Source of the DNA: Kaustia mangrovi | Lineage (GTDB): Bacteria > Pseudomonadota > Alphaproteobacteria > Rhizobiales > Im1 | Direction: 5' to 3' | NCBI RefSeq assembly: GCF_015482775.1 | Contig: NZ_CP058214.1 | Span: 2,842,501 to 2,906,500 of the forward strand | Length of the DNA stretch: 64,000 bases | In this document: piece after piece, positions 8,321-16,760 of the stretch | Position numbering within the stretch: the stretch's first letter is position 1 | How the letters are laid out: the number at the start of each line of letters is the position of its first letter | The notes under the pieces: generated by a model | The model's input: only the letters and a program-made list of their open reading frames with translations | Database searches by the model: none | Told to the model about the DNA's origin: nothing | Made by a program: the position numbers and the translations under genes

Positions 8321-8350
8321 CATGTTTCAACATGTGACACTTCCTTGTCA
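8321..8350. promoter_or_regulatory. Two adjacent dyads between amiC and the exonuclease gene
   Basis: CATGTT-TC-AACATG (8321-8334) is a perfect 6-bp dyad. TGACA-N6-TGTCA (8335-8339 and 8346-8350) is a perfect 5-bp dyad directly beside it. They lie immediately upstream of the amiC leader hairpins, where an amiC promoter or operator would be expected. A TTGACA hexamer on the minus strand (8351-8346) overlaps the second dyad, but no good -10 sequence accompanies it. Confidence 0.4.
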
Positions 8351-8417
8351 ACTCCGCGGTCACTATGTGTTCGCATGAGGGGAACGGCATCGGTCCGTTG
8401 CCCGACCCGAGCAAGCC

Positions 8418-9434
8418 ATGGCACAAGCAATGCGACCGGAGCGCTGGCTCCATCCGACCGAGAAGGGGCTCTATTGCGCCCCCGGCGACTTCCATATCGA
8501 CCCGCACCGCCCCGTCGCGCGCGCCGTCGTCACCCATGGCCATGGCGACCATGCCCGCCCGCGCAACCGCGCCGTGCTCGCCACGCCCGAGACGCTCGAC
8601 ATCATGCGCATACGCTATGGCGAGGAGGCGGGCGGCAGCCTGCAACCGCTGGCCTATGGCGAGGCGATCGACATCAACGGGGTGGGCGTCACGCTCGTTC
8701 CGGCGGGCCATATTCTCGGCAGCGCCCAGGTGGTGCTCGACTGGCAGGGCACGCGCGCCGTCGTCTCCGGCGACTACAAGCGCGCGGCCGATCCGACCTG
8801 CGCGCCCTTCGAGCCCGTGGCGTGCGACCTGTTCGTCACCGAGGCGACCTTCGCCCTTCCGGTCTTCCGCCACGAGCCGGCGGAGGCGGAGGCCGCCCGG
8901 CTGATCGCCGCGGTCGCGGCCAATCCGGAGCGGACCGTCCTGCTCGGCGCCTACGGGCTCGGCAAGTGCCAGCGCATGATCGCGCTGATGCGCGCGCAGG
9001 GCTACGACCGGCCAATATGGCTCCACGGTGCGCTCCAGGCGCTGTGCGCCTTCTACCGGGATCGCGGCATCGCGCTCGGCGAGCTGCATTCCGCGAGCGA
9101 TGCCGACCGCGCCGCGCTTGCCGGAGAGCTCGTCATCGCCCCGCCCTCCGCGCTTGCCGACCGCTGGTCGCGTCGCCTTGCCGATCCGCTGAGCGCCTTC
9201 GCCTCCGGCTGGATGCGGGTGCGCGGCCGGGCCCGGCAGCGCGGCGTGGAGCTGCCGCTCGTCGTGTCCGACCATGCCGACTGGCCGGAGCTCGTGGCGA
9301 CCATCGAGGAGACCGGGGCGGAGGAGATCTGGGTCACCCATGGCCGCGACGATGCGCTCTGCCACTATCTGAACGGCACCGGCCGGCGCGCCCGCGCGCT
9401 CGCCCTCGTCGGCTTCGAGGACGAGGACGAGTAG
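8418..9434 (+). CDS. Ligase-associated DNA exonuclease (metallo-beta-lactamase/beta-CASP family)
   Basis: A 338-residue nuclease with a metallo-beta-lactamase plus beta-CASP fold, of the kind encoded next to bacterial ATP-dependent DNA ligases. The metal motif HGHGDH is at residues 40-45. GHILGSAQV and GDYKRAADPT follow, then VVSDHADW and WVTHG near the C-terminus supply the remaining metal and beta-CASP histidines. The sequence also resembles mRNA 3'-end processing factors, which accounts for that label in databases. Its stop codon overlaps the TAGGAGG ribosome binding site of the ligase gene, so the two are translated as a unit. It is divergent from amiC. A role in DNA end processing before ligation is inferred from family context. 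Confidence 0.9.
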   Translation: MAQAMRPERWLHPTEKGLYCAPGDFHIDPHRPVARAVVTHGHGDHARPRNRAVLATPETLDIMRIRYGEEAGGSLQPLAYGEAIDINGVGVTLVPAGHILGSAQVVLDWQGTRAVVSGDYKRAADPTCAPFEPVACDLFVTEATFALPVFRHEPAEAEAARLIAAVAANPERTVLLGAYGLGKCQRMIALMRAQGYDRPIWLHGALQALCAFYRDRGIALGELHSASDADRAALAGELVIAPPSALADRWSRRLADPLSAFASGWMRVRGRARQRGVELPLVVSDHADWPELVATIEETGAEEIWVTHGRDDALCHYLNGTGRRARALALVGFEDEDE

Positions 9435-9448
9435 GAGGTCGACCGCCC

Positions 9449-11035
9449 ATGAAAGCCTTCGCCGAGCTCCTCGACCGCCTCGCCTTCACGCCCGCGCGCA
9501 ACGGCAAGCTGGCGCTGATCGAGCGCTATTTCGCCGACACGCCCGATCCCGAGCGTGGCTGGGCGCTGGCGGTGCTGACCGGCGCGCTCTCCTTCCGGGT
9601 GCCGACGCGGCGCATCCTCGCCGAACTCCTGGAACCGCGGGTCGACCCGGAGCTCTACAGGCTGTCGCGCGACTATGTGGGCGATACCGCGGAGACGGTC
9701 GCGCTTCTGTGGCCGGATGGCGGGCAGGCCGGCGCGGCGCCGCGCCTGTCGGAGGTGATCGAGACGATCCGGACAGCGGAGAAGGCGGCCCTTCCGGGGC
9801 TCGTGGAGGGCTGGCTCGACCGGCTCGACGCCAAGGGCCGCTTCGCGCTCCTGAAGCTCCTGACGGGTGCGCTGCGCGTGGGCGTTTCCGCCCGGCTCGC
9901 GCGCACCGCCGTCGCCCGCCATGGCGGGGTGGAGGTCGCCGAGATCGAGGAGCTCTGGCACGCGCTGGAGGCGCCCTACGAGGATCTCTTCGCCTGGCTC
10001 GACGGGCGCGCGGACAGACCCGATCCGGGCACCCGCCCCGTCTTCCGCCCGCTCATGCTCGCCCATCCGGTGGAGGACGACGACTGGGCGCGCCTCGATC
10101 CGGCCGATTTCCTTGCGGAATGGAAATGGGACGGCATCCGCGTCCAGGTCGTCGCCCGTGATGATGCGGTGCGGCTCTATTCGCGTGCCGGCGACGACAT
10201 CTCCCACAGCTTTCCGGATGTGACGCTCGCCTTTCGCGGACGCCGGGCGGTGCTCGACGGCGAGCTGCTGGTGATGAGGGACGGCGAGGTCGCGCCCTTC
10301 AACGAGCTCCAGCAGCGGCTCAACCGCAAGACCGTCACGGCCGCGACGGTCCAGCGCTACCCGGCCCATATCCGGCTCTACGATATCCTGATCGCCGATG
10401 ACGAGGATTTGCGCCCGCTCGCGCTGGAGCTGCGGCGCGCAAGGCTGGAGGACTGGCATGGCCGCGAGGGGCCGGGCGCCAGCGACCTCTCCGGCCTCAT
10501 CGGCTTCGACGATTTCGCCGAGCTGGAGGCGCACTGGCGCGATGCGCGGGCGAACGGCATAGAGGGGCTGATGCTCAAGCGCCGCGCAAGCCCCTATCTC
10601 GCCGGCCGTCCCAAGGGGCACTGGTACAAATGGAAGCGCGCGCCGCTCACCCTCGACGTGGTGCTCCTCTACGCCCAGCGCGGCTCCGGCAAGCGCTCCT
10701 CCTACTATTCCGACTACACGTTCGGGGCCTGGCGCGAGGGGGCGGACGGCGCGCGCGAACTCGTGCCCGTCGGCAAGGCCTATTCGGGTTTCACCGACGA
10801 GGAGCTTCTCGAGATCGACCGGTTCGTCCGCGCCAACACGGTGGAGCGCTACGGCCCGGTCCGTGCGGTGAAGCCCGGCCTCGTGCTCGAGGTGGCCTTC
10901 GATTCCGTGCATCCCTCCAGCCGGCACAAATCGGGGCTCGCCATGCGTTTCCCCCGCATCCACCGCATTCGCTGGGACAAGCCGGCCGAGGAGGCCGACC
11001 GGCTGGAGACGCTCGAGACCCTCGTTCAGCGATAG
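9449..11035 (+). CDS. ATP-dependent DNA ligase
   Basis: A 528-residue ATP-dependent ligase of the bacterial LigB/LigC-like group that travels with the preceding nuclease. The adenylated lysine is K226 in EWKWDGIR (motif I). RLYSRAGDDISHSFPD, VLDGELLV, EGLMLKRR and WYKWKR match nucleotidyltransferase motifs Ia to V, and an OB-fold domain follows (LVPVGKAYSGFTDEEL to SSRHKSGLAMRFPRI). An N-terminal DNA-binding domain (residues 1 to about 200) precedes the catalytic core. The ATG at 9449 has TAGGAGG 8 bp upstream. It is a repair ligase additional to the NAD-dependent LigA normally present. The helicase and phosphoesterase that often complete this gene set are not adjacent. Confidence 0.93.
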   Translation: MKAFAELLDRLAFTPARNGKLALIERYFADTPDPERGWALAVLTGALSFRVPTRRILAELLEPRVDPELYRLSRDYVGDTAETVALLWPDGGQAGAAPRLSEVIETIRTAEKAALPGLVEGWLDRLDAKGRFALLKLLTGALRVGVSARLARTAVARHGGVEVAEIEELWHALEAPYEDLFAWLDGRADRPDPGTRPVFRPLMLAHPVEDDDWARLDPADFLAEWKWDGIRVQVVARDDAVRLYSRAGDDISHSFPDVTLAFRGRRAVLDGELLVMRDGEVAPFNELQQRLNRKTVTAATVQRYPAHIRLYDILIADDEDLRPLALELRRARLEDWHGREGPGASDLSGLIGFDDFAELEAHWRDARANGIEGLMLKRRASPYLAGRPKGHWYKWKRAPLTLDVVLLYAQRGSGKRSSYYSDYTFGAWREGADGARELVPVGKAYSGFTDEELLEIDRFVRANTVERYGPVRAVKPGLVLEVAFDSVHPSSRHKSGLAMRFPRIHRIRWDKPAEEADRLETLETLVQR

Positions 11036-11179
11036 GGCGGCCGGCCGCACCCGATCCGTTGCGCGGGCCCCTGCGTGAGGAGTAAGCTCGAAGACCTGAA
11101 GAGCCCCCGGTGATCCATCCTCACCCGGCCCGCACCGGACGCGGGAAAGGGGGGCGATACGGCAAATGCGGTCACAGCG

Positions 11180-11773
11180 ATGACAGACCCGGCAAGACAG
11201 GCCGGTCGCAGCGATGTCGAGCCCGCCATGGCGGACTTGCTGTCGCGCGTGGCCACAGGGCGCGACCGCGACGCCTTCGCGGTCCTGTTCCGCCATTTCG
11301 GCCCGAGGCTGAAGAGCTACATGCTGCGCCGGGGCGCCGATGCCGAGACGGCGGAGGAACTGGTTCAGGAGGTCATGCTCGCGGTCTGGGCGAAGGCGGA
11401 CAGGTATGTGCCGGCGCGCGGCTCCGTCGCCGCATGGATCTTCACCATCGCGCGCAATCGCGCCATCGACCGCCTGCGCCGCCAGCCACCGGTCCGGTTC
11501 GCCGATATCGACGACCATGACGGGGCCGCCGACGAGCCCGACGGCGAAGCGCGCCTCATGGAGGGCGAAATGGAGATGCGGGTTCGCGGCGCCCTCGACG
11601 CCCTGCCGGACGGTCAGCGCCGGATCATGGGCCTGGCCTTTCTCGACGGGCTGACGCAGGCCGAGATCGCGGCGCGGCTCGCCCTGCCGCTCGGTACCGT
11701 GAAGTCGCGCATGCGCCTGGCCTACCGCAAGCTTCGCGCATCGCTCGCAGAGTACATGGAGGACAGCAGGTGA
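11180..11773 (+). CDS. rpoE: ECF sigma factor, RpoE/ChrR-paired group
   Basis: A 197-residue extracytoplasmic-function sigma factor. Region 2 is visible in FAVLFRHFGPRLKSYMLRRGAD through ELVQEVMLAVWAKA and AWIFTIARNRAIDRLRR. Region 4 is LPDGQRRIMGLAFLDGLTQAEIAARLALPLGTVKSRMRLAYRKLR, with a clear helix-turn-helix. The stop overlaps the GTG start of the downstream ChrR-type anti-sigma gene (GTGA), the standard arrangement. In Rhodobacter the homologous pair governs the singlet-oxygen response; the same role here is inferred. A TGATCC hexamer occurs at 11111-11116, but no matching -10 was found, so autoregulation is unproven. Confidence 0.92.
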   Translation: MTDPARQAGRSDVEPAMADLLSRVATGRDRDAFAVLFRHFGPRLKSYMLRRGADAETAEELVQEVMLAVWAKADRYVPARGSVAAWIFTIARNRAIDRLRRQPPVRFADIDDHDGAADEPDGEARLMEGEMEMRVRGALDALPDGQRRIMGLAFLDGLTQAEIAARLALPLGTVKSRMRLAYRKLRASLAEYMEDSR

Positions 11774-12426
11774 GGATCGGCCACCATCCGGAGGAGGCGA
11801 CGGTCGTCGCCTATGCGGCCGGCACGCTGGACGAGCCGCTGGCCGTCGCCGTCGCCTCGCATCTCGCCTGGTGCGGCGCGTGCCGTCGCGTGGTGCGCGT
11901 GGGCGAGGCCATCGGCGGTGCGCTCCTGGACAGTATGGAGGAGACGCCGCTGCGCGACGACGCGCTCGCCCGCGCGATGGGCAGGCTCGACGCGGGCGTA
12001 GGGGTGCGGACGGAGCCGAGCGGCGTCGACAGCGACGGGCTCGGCCTGCCCTATCCGCTCGCCAGCCGTCTCGGCGCGCCGCTCGACCATCTGCGCTGGC
12101 ACCGCCGCGGCCGGGGGGTCGCGGTGCACGCGCTACCGCTATCCGCCAACGCGTCCGGCCGGCTCCTGCTGGTCAGGGGCGTTGCGGGCACCCGCATGCC
12201 GGCCCACGGCCATGAGGGCGCCGAGATCACGGTGGTCCTGCGCGGAGCCTATCGCGACGCCTTCGGCCGGTTCGCCATGGGCGACGTGGCCGAGCTCGGC
12301 GAGGATGCCGAGCACGCGCCTGTGGTGGAGCCGGGCGAGGACTGCATCTGCCTCGTTGCGACCGAGGGCCGGCTGCGGTTCGGCAATCCCCTGTTACGCC
12401 TCCTGCGCCCGCTTCTCGGCGTCTAG
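11770..12426 (+). CDS. chrR: ChrR-type zinc anti-sigma factor with C-terminal cupin
   Basis: A 218-residue anti-sigma factor. The N-terminal domain carries the zinc motif HLAWCGAC (H-x3-C-x2-C, residues about 31-38), which holds the sigma factor inactive. The C-terminal cupin domain (about 110-210) shows MPAHGHEGAEITVVLRGAYRD and HAPVVEPGEDCICL. In ChrR both zinc sites are needed for release of the sigma factor by singlet oxygen. The GTG start at 11770 overlaps the sigma-factor stop by 4 bp, which fixes the start. The first histidine pair, HHPEE, is also conserved in this family. Confidence 0.92.
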   Translation: MRIGHHPEEATVVAYAAGTLDEPLAVAVASHLAWCGACRRVVRVGEAIGGALLDSMEETPLRDDALARAMGRLDAGVGVRTEPSGVDSDGLGLPYPLASRLGAPLDHLRWHRRGRGVAVHALPLSANASGRLLLVRGVAGTRMPAHGHEGAEITVVLRGAYRDAFGRFAMGDVAELGEDAEHAPVVEPGEDCICLVATEGRLRFGNPLLRLLRPLLGV

Positions 12427-12528
12427 GGCGTGGAGAGCGCCGGGGCCGAAACACCCGGACAGCGCCAATATCGGAGTGTACGGCAACGGGATGCGGGCTG
12501 TCACAAACGCCCGGAGAATTCTCCGGCA

Positions 12529-12546
12529 CTGTCGTCATTCTGTTAT
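12529..12546 (+). promoter_or_regulatory. Candidate PHO box upstream of phoR
   Basis: CTGTCGT-CATT-CTGTTAT shows two heptamers in 11-bp register, each differing from the PhoB consensus CTGTCAT by one base. It lies 50 bp before the phoR ATG, so PhoB probably autoregulates the phoR-pst-phoUB region from here. Confidence 0.7.
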
Positions 12547-12595
12547 GCTTCGTCGTGACTTATTGGCCGATTGAGGTGCGGACGCGATTCGAGAC

Positions 12596-14026
12596 ATGGC
12601 AACGACCGACCAGAAGGGGCCGGAACGGTCCGGCGGACCATGGGGACGCATTCAGGCGTGGCCCCGGGCGGAGTGGGCCTATGCCGCGCTTGTCGTGGCC
12701 CTGTTCGCCATGCTGGTCGCCGCCGGTCTCATGCCGGCCTGGGCTGCGGTCGGCGCGGCGAGCGTGCTCGTCGTGCTGCGCCTCGTCGCCTTGCGCTTCG
12801 CACGGCCTCCAGACACCGGGACGCAGGTGGGCGAGGCGGACGCGCTCGCGGAACGCCACAGCACCCTGGCCCAGCTCGCCGCCACCGCCGGTGGCCGCGA
12901 GGAGGCCTCCCAGCTTCTGAGCGCTGTGGCGGCGACCCTGCCCGATCCCTTCATGGTGCTCGACGCCCACGGCATCGTGATCCTGTGCAACGAGCATGCC
13001 GTCTCCGCCTTCGAGGTCGATCCGACGGGCCAGCACATTTCCGCCGCGATCCGCGCGCCCGCCATACTGGAGGCGGTGGAGCAGGTGTCGGAGACCGGCG
13101 AGGCCCAGCGTGTCGACTATGAGCGCCGCGTGCCCGTGGAGCGCCGGTTCGAGGCCTTCGTCGCGGCCATCCCCAAGGCGCCGCCCGCACGCGGCGGAAC
13201 GCTCGGCTCGCCCGCGCTCCTGCTGCTTCTGCGCGATCTCACCCGCCAGCATCAGGTGGAGCGGATGCGCGCCGATTTCGTGGCCAATGCGAGCCATGAG
13301 CTCAGAACCCCGCTCGCCTCCGTGCTCGGCTTCATCGAGACGCTGCAGGGCGCGGCCCGGGACGATGCGAAGGCGCGCGCGCAGTTTCTGGAGCTCATGC
13401 GCGCGCAGGCGGAGCGCATGTCCCGGCTGATCGACGATCTGCTCTCGCTCAGCCGCATCGAGCTCAATGTGCATCTGCGCCCGACCGACACGGTCGATCT
13501 CGGCAAGGCCGTGCGCCATGTGGTGGAGTTCCTGGAACCGCTTGCGCGCGAGCGCGGCGCGACGCTGGAGCTGAGCCTGTCGGACGGGGAGGTCTTCGTG
13601 AAGGGAGACCGCGACGAGCTCGTCCAGGTGTTCCAGAACCTCATCGAGAACGCGATCAAATATGCCGGCTCCGGCGGACGCATCGAGATCTTCGCGGAAA
13701 CCTCCGGAACGGCGCGCGGCGAGAGCACCGTCTCGCTGTCGGTGCGCGACCACGGGCCGGGCATACCGGCAGAGCACATTCCCCGGCTGACGGAGCGGTT
13801 CTACAGGGTGAACGTCCAGGACAGCCGGTCCAAGGGCGGCACGGGGCTCGGCCTTGCCATTGTGAAGCACATCCTCAACCGCCATCGCGGCAAGCTTGTC
13901 GTGAAGAGCGAGGTCGGGGTCGGCAGCGTGTTTACCGCACGTCTGCCGCTGGCTGCCCCCGACAGTGTTGCACAGCCGGAGCACAAGGCGCCGAACAACC
14001 GGCCGAAAGCCAAGATTAATCAATAA
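12596..14026 (+). CDS. phoR: Phosphate regulon sensor histidine kinase PhoR
   Basis: A 476-residue membrane histidine kinase. Two membrane helices (about residues 27-68) are followed by a PAS domain (DPFMVLDAHGIVILCNEHAVSAFE). Next come the HisKA domain with H234 in ASHELRTPLASVLGF and the HATPase domain with NLIENAIKYA, DHGPGIP and GGTGLGLAIVKHI. The short periplasmic loop is typical of PhoR, which senses phosphate through the Pst complex and PhoU rather than directly. It phosphorylates PhoB, whose gene closes the cluster at 19802-20500. A PHO box lies in front. The C-terminal tail (PEHKAPNNRPKAKINQ) is a basic extension. Confidence 0.95.
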   Translation: MATTDQKGPERSGGPWGRIQAWPRAEWAYAALVVALFAMLVAAGLMPAWAAVGAASVLVVLRLVALRFARPPDTGTQVGEADALAERHSTLAQLAATAGGREEASQLLSAVAATLPDPFMVLDAHGIVILCNEHAVSAFEVDPTGQHISAAIRAPAILEAVEQVSETGEAQRVDYERRVPVERRFEAFVAAIPKAPPARGGTLGSPALLLLLRDLTRQHQVERMRADFVANASHELRTPLASVLGFIETLQGAARDDAKARAQFLELMRAQAERMSRLIDDLLSLSRIELNVHLRPTDTVDLGKAVRHVVEFLEPLARERGATLELSLSDGEVFVKGDRDELVQVFQNLIENAIKYAGSGGRIEIFAETSGTARGESTVSLSVRDHGPGIPAEHIPRLTERFYRVNVQDSRSKGGTGLGLAIVKHILNRHRGKLVVKSEVGVGSVFTARLPLAAPDSVAQPEHKAPNNRPKAKINQ

Positions 14027-14042
14027 AAAACAATAACTTAAG

Positions 14043-14071
14043 ACGTTATAAAACTGTCATGGAAGCGTAAT
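14043..14071 (+). promoter_or_regulatory. Candidate PHO box upstream of pstS
   Basis: A perfect PhoB half-site CTGTCAT (14054-14060) is flanked in 11-bp register by ACGTTAT (14043-14049) and GCGTAAT (14065-14071), each 4/7 to consensus. The surrounding AT-rich DNA contrasts with the GC-rich genome. It is 159 bp before the pstS GTG and probably drives pstSCAB-phoUB under phosphate limitation. Confidence 0.7.
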
Positions 14072-14229
14072 AAAACCGCGACCTGTACCCCATAGGGTGT
14101 CGCTGTCGACGCTGGCAGGGGGGCAACAGAGGATCACCGGACCCGCGCCGGCGGCGGTTCGGCCGCATCAACCAGGTGCTCGACGGCCTCACAAGGGTCC
14201 AGACTGATATGACACAAGGGAGACTTCTC

Positions 14230-15270
14230 GTGAAAACCAAAGCCTTGACGCTCGGCGTCGTGCTTGGCGCTGCGGCGCTGTTCTCCGCGGGCCAGGCCAT
14301 GGCTCGCGACACCATCCAGATCGCCGGCTCGTCGACGGTCCTGCCGTTCGCCTCGATCGTCGCCGAGGAATTCGGCGCGGCGTTCCCGGACTATCCCACA
14401 CCGGTCGTCGGCTCAGGCGGGTCGTCGGGCGGCCTGCGCCAGTTCTGCGAGGGCGCCGGCGAGAATACGATCGACATCGCCAATGCCTCGCGCCGGATCC
14501 GGGCCAAGGAGGTCAAGGCCTGCAACGAGAGCGGCGTCAAGGACATCTACGAGATCCGCATCGGCTATGATGGCATCGTCTTCGCGACCAATGCCGACCA
14601 GGGCGACTTCGCGCTCAAGCCGATCCAGATCTACAAGGCGATCGCCTCCAAGGTGCCGCAGGACGGCAAGATGGTCGACAATCCCTACACCAAGTGGAGC
14701 GACATCGATTCCGCCCTGCCGGATCAGGAGATCAATCTCGTCATCCCGGCCTCCAACCACGGCACGCGCGAAGTGTTCGAGGAGAAGGTCATCCTGCCGG
14801 GCTGCGAGGCGGCCGGCCTGCCCGAGATGGGCGAGGACGAGATGGAAGCGGCCTGCCTGTCGTTCCGTCAGGAGCGCGTCGTGGAGATCTCCGGCGACTA
14901 CACCGAGACCCTGGCCCGCCTTCAGGCCAACCCCTCCTCGGTCGGCGTCTTCGGCCTGAGCTTCTACGACCAGAACCGCGACACGCTCAAGGTCGCCACG
15001 ATCGACGGCATCACGCCGAGCCTGGAGACCATTGCCTCCGGCGATTATCCGGTGTCCCGGCCGCTGTTCTTCTATGTGAAGGGCGAGCATCTTGACGCCG
15101 TCCCGGGTATCGCGGATTACGTTGCCTTCTTCCTCTCCGATCAGATGGCGGGCTCCGGCGGCCGTCTGGAAGAGGCTGGCCTGATCCCGGCTCCGGAGGA
15201 GGAGCGCGAGAAGGTGCTGAAGAACTTCGAGGACGGCGTGGCGATTTCGGCCAGCGACGTCCAGGGCTAA
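14230..15270 (+). CDS. pstS: Phosphate ABC transporter substrate-binding protein PstS
   Basis: A 346-residue periplasmic phosphate-binding protein. The signal peptide is MKTKALTLGVVLGAAALFSAGQAMA, followed by RDTIQIAGSSTVLPFASIVAEEF, where the AGSSTV loop binds phosphate. GGSSGGLRQFC, DIANASRRIRAKE and NHGTREVFEEKV are further family blocks. GTG at 14230 was chosen because AAGGGAGA lies 7 bp upstream and it yields a normal signal peptide; an ATG 21 bp earlier is a possible alternative. This is the longer alphaproteobacterial PstS type. It is the first gene of the transporter and follows a PHO box. Confidence 0.95.
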   Translation: MKTKALTLGVVLGAAALFSAGQAMARDTIQIAGSSTVLPFASIVAEEFGAAFPDYPTPVVGSGGSSGGLRQFCEGAGENTIDIANASRRIRAKEVKACNESGVKDIYEIRIGYDGIVFATNADQGDFALKPIQIYKAIASKVPQDGKMVDNPYTKWSDIDSALPDQEINLVIPASNHGTREVFEEKVILPGCEAAGLPEMGEDEMEAACLSFRQERVVEISGDYTETLARLQANPSSVGVFGLSFYDQNRDTLKVATIDGITPSLETIASGDYPVSRPLFFYVKGEHLDAVPGIADYVAFFLSDQMAGSGGRLEEAGLIPAPEEEREKVLKNFEDGVAISASDVQG

Positions 15271-15381
15271 TCCGGCCATCCGGTTTCGGGGACTCCGCAC
15301 GCCTGCGGAGCGCCCCGGAGCCGGCAATGTCCGTAATCCGTTCCGCCACGGTCCCAACACAGAACTCCGCGAGACGATCCC

Positions 15382-16758
15382 GTGCACAGCCTGACCGTGA
15401 TTATCGTCCTGCTCCTGCTGATGGCCCTCGCCTACAGGGTGGGACTGACCCGCAGCCGGCACCTGGCGTCCGGTGCCCGGCAGAGGCTGCATTCCCGGCC
15501 GGTGTATCACGGGACGCTGCTGGCGATCTGGTGCACCATTCCGGCGCTTATCGTCCTCGTTCTGTGGGCCGTCTTCGGCGACGAACTCAGCCGCTTCTAC
15601 ATCCTCGCCCAGCTTCCCGCCGATGTCGCAAAGCAACCCGCCGACCAGCTCGACCTGGTCGTCGAGCGCATCCGCCAGATCGCCTCCGGCTTCGGCGTCG
15701 CGGATGCCGAGGCGCCCTATGAGAGCGAGATCGCGGCGGGGCTTCGCACCTTCGGCACGGTCGCGTGGCTGTCGGTGGTCGCGCTCGCCGCCGTCGCCGG
15801 GCTCGTCGCGACGCGCCTGGCCTGGTCGCGGATCTCGCCGGAGCTCCGTGCGCGCAACGAGGTGGAGCGCGTCGTGGGCGCGCTGCTTGCATTCTGCTCG
15901 GGCGTGGCCATCCTGACGACCATCGGCATCGTCGCCTCCCTGCTCGGCGAGGCGGTCCGCTTCTTCACCTTCGTCAGCCCGATCGACTTCTTCTTCGGTA
16001 CCGTCTGGAACCCGCGCTTCTCCACCGTCGGCGCCGGCGGGCAGGGCGATTTCGGCCTTCTGCCGCTGCTCTGGGGCACCGTGCTGATCAGCCTCATCGC
16101 GATGCTGGTGGCCGGGCCGATCGGCCTCATGGCGGCGATCTACATGGCCGAATACGCGCCGCGCCGCGTGCGCATGACCGCCAAGCCCATCGTGGAGATC
16201 CTCGCCGGCATTCCCACCATCGTCTACGGCTTCTTCGCACTGACCATCGTGGGTCCGTTCCTGGCGGATATCGGCGCGTCCATAGGGCTCGACATCCGCG
16301 CGACCAGCGCCTTCACCGCAGGCGTGGTCATGGGGATCATGATCATCCCGTTCATCTCCTCGCTGTCCGACGACATCATCACCCAGGTGCCGCGCGCGAT
16401 GCGCGACGGCTCGCTCGGGCTCGGCAGCACGCATTCCGAGACGATCAAGCGGGTCGTCCTGCCCGCCGCGCTTCCCGGCCTCGTCGGCGCGTTCCTGCTC
16501 GCCATCAGCCGGGCCGTCGGCGAGACCATGATCGTCGTGCTCGCCGCCGGCAACCGGCCGGTGCTGAACGCCAATCCGTTCGAGGCGGTCTCCACGGTGA
16601 CCGTCACCATCGTCAACCAGCTGACCGGCGATGCCGACTTCGCAAGCCCGCAGTCGCTCGTCGCCTTCGCGCTCGGCCTCACGCTGTTCGCCATGACGCT
16701 CGCCCTGAACGTCGTGGCCCTCTACATCGTGCGCAAATACAGAGAGCAGTACGAATAG
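15382..16758 (+). CDS. pstC: Phosphate ABC transporter permease PstC, long form
   Basis: A 458-residue inner-membrane permease. The C-terminal 280 residues carry the usual PstC domain (LWGTVLISLIAMLVAGPIGLMAAIYMAEYAP, then IVEILAGIPTIVYGFFAL and the EAA loop MRDGSLGLGSTHSETIKRVVLPAALPGLVGA). The N-terminal 170 residues are an extra region with two or three more membrane segments, normal for the alphaproteobacterial long form and absent from the enterobacterial protein of about 320 residues. The GTG start at 15382 begins directly with the first membrane helix. It pairs with PstA and is powered by PstB. Confidence 0.94.
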   Translation: MHSLTVIIVLLLLMALAYRVGLTRSRHLASGARQRLHSRPVYHGTLLAIWCTIPALIVLVLWAVFGDELSRFYILAQLPADVAKQPADQLDLVVERIRQIASGFGVADAEAPYESEIAAGLRTFGTVAWLSVVALAAVAGLVATRLAWSRISPELRARNEVERVVGALLAFCSGVAILTTIGIVASLLGEAVRFFTFVSPIDFFFGTVWNPRFSTVGAGGQGDFGLLPLLWGTVLISLIAMLVAGPIGLMAAIYMAEYAPRRVRMTAKPIVEILAGIPTIVYGFFALTIVGPFLADIGASIGLDIRATSAFTAGVVMGIMIIPFISSLSDDIITQVPRAMRDGSLGLGSTHSETIKRVVLPAALPGLVGAFLLAISRAVGETMIVVLAAGNRPVLNANPFEAVSTVTVTIVNQLTGDADFASPQSLVAFALGLTLFAMTLALNVVALYIVRKYREQYE

Positions 16759-16760
16759 CC

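Noticed and set aside
8346-8351. TTGACA as the amiC -35 box
   Set aside because: At normal spacing the start site would fall inside the first leader hairpin and no -10 is seen, so the true promoter is probably elsewhere.
11111-11116. TGATCC as an RpoE-type -35 element ahead of the sigma gene
   Set aside because: No TAAGA-like -10 lies at a suitable distance, so a promoter cannot be supported.
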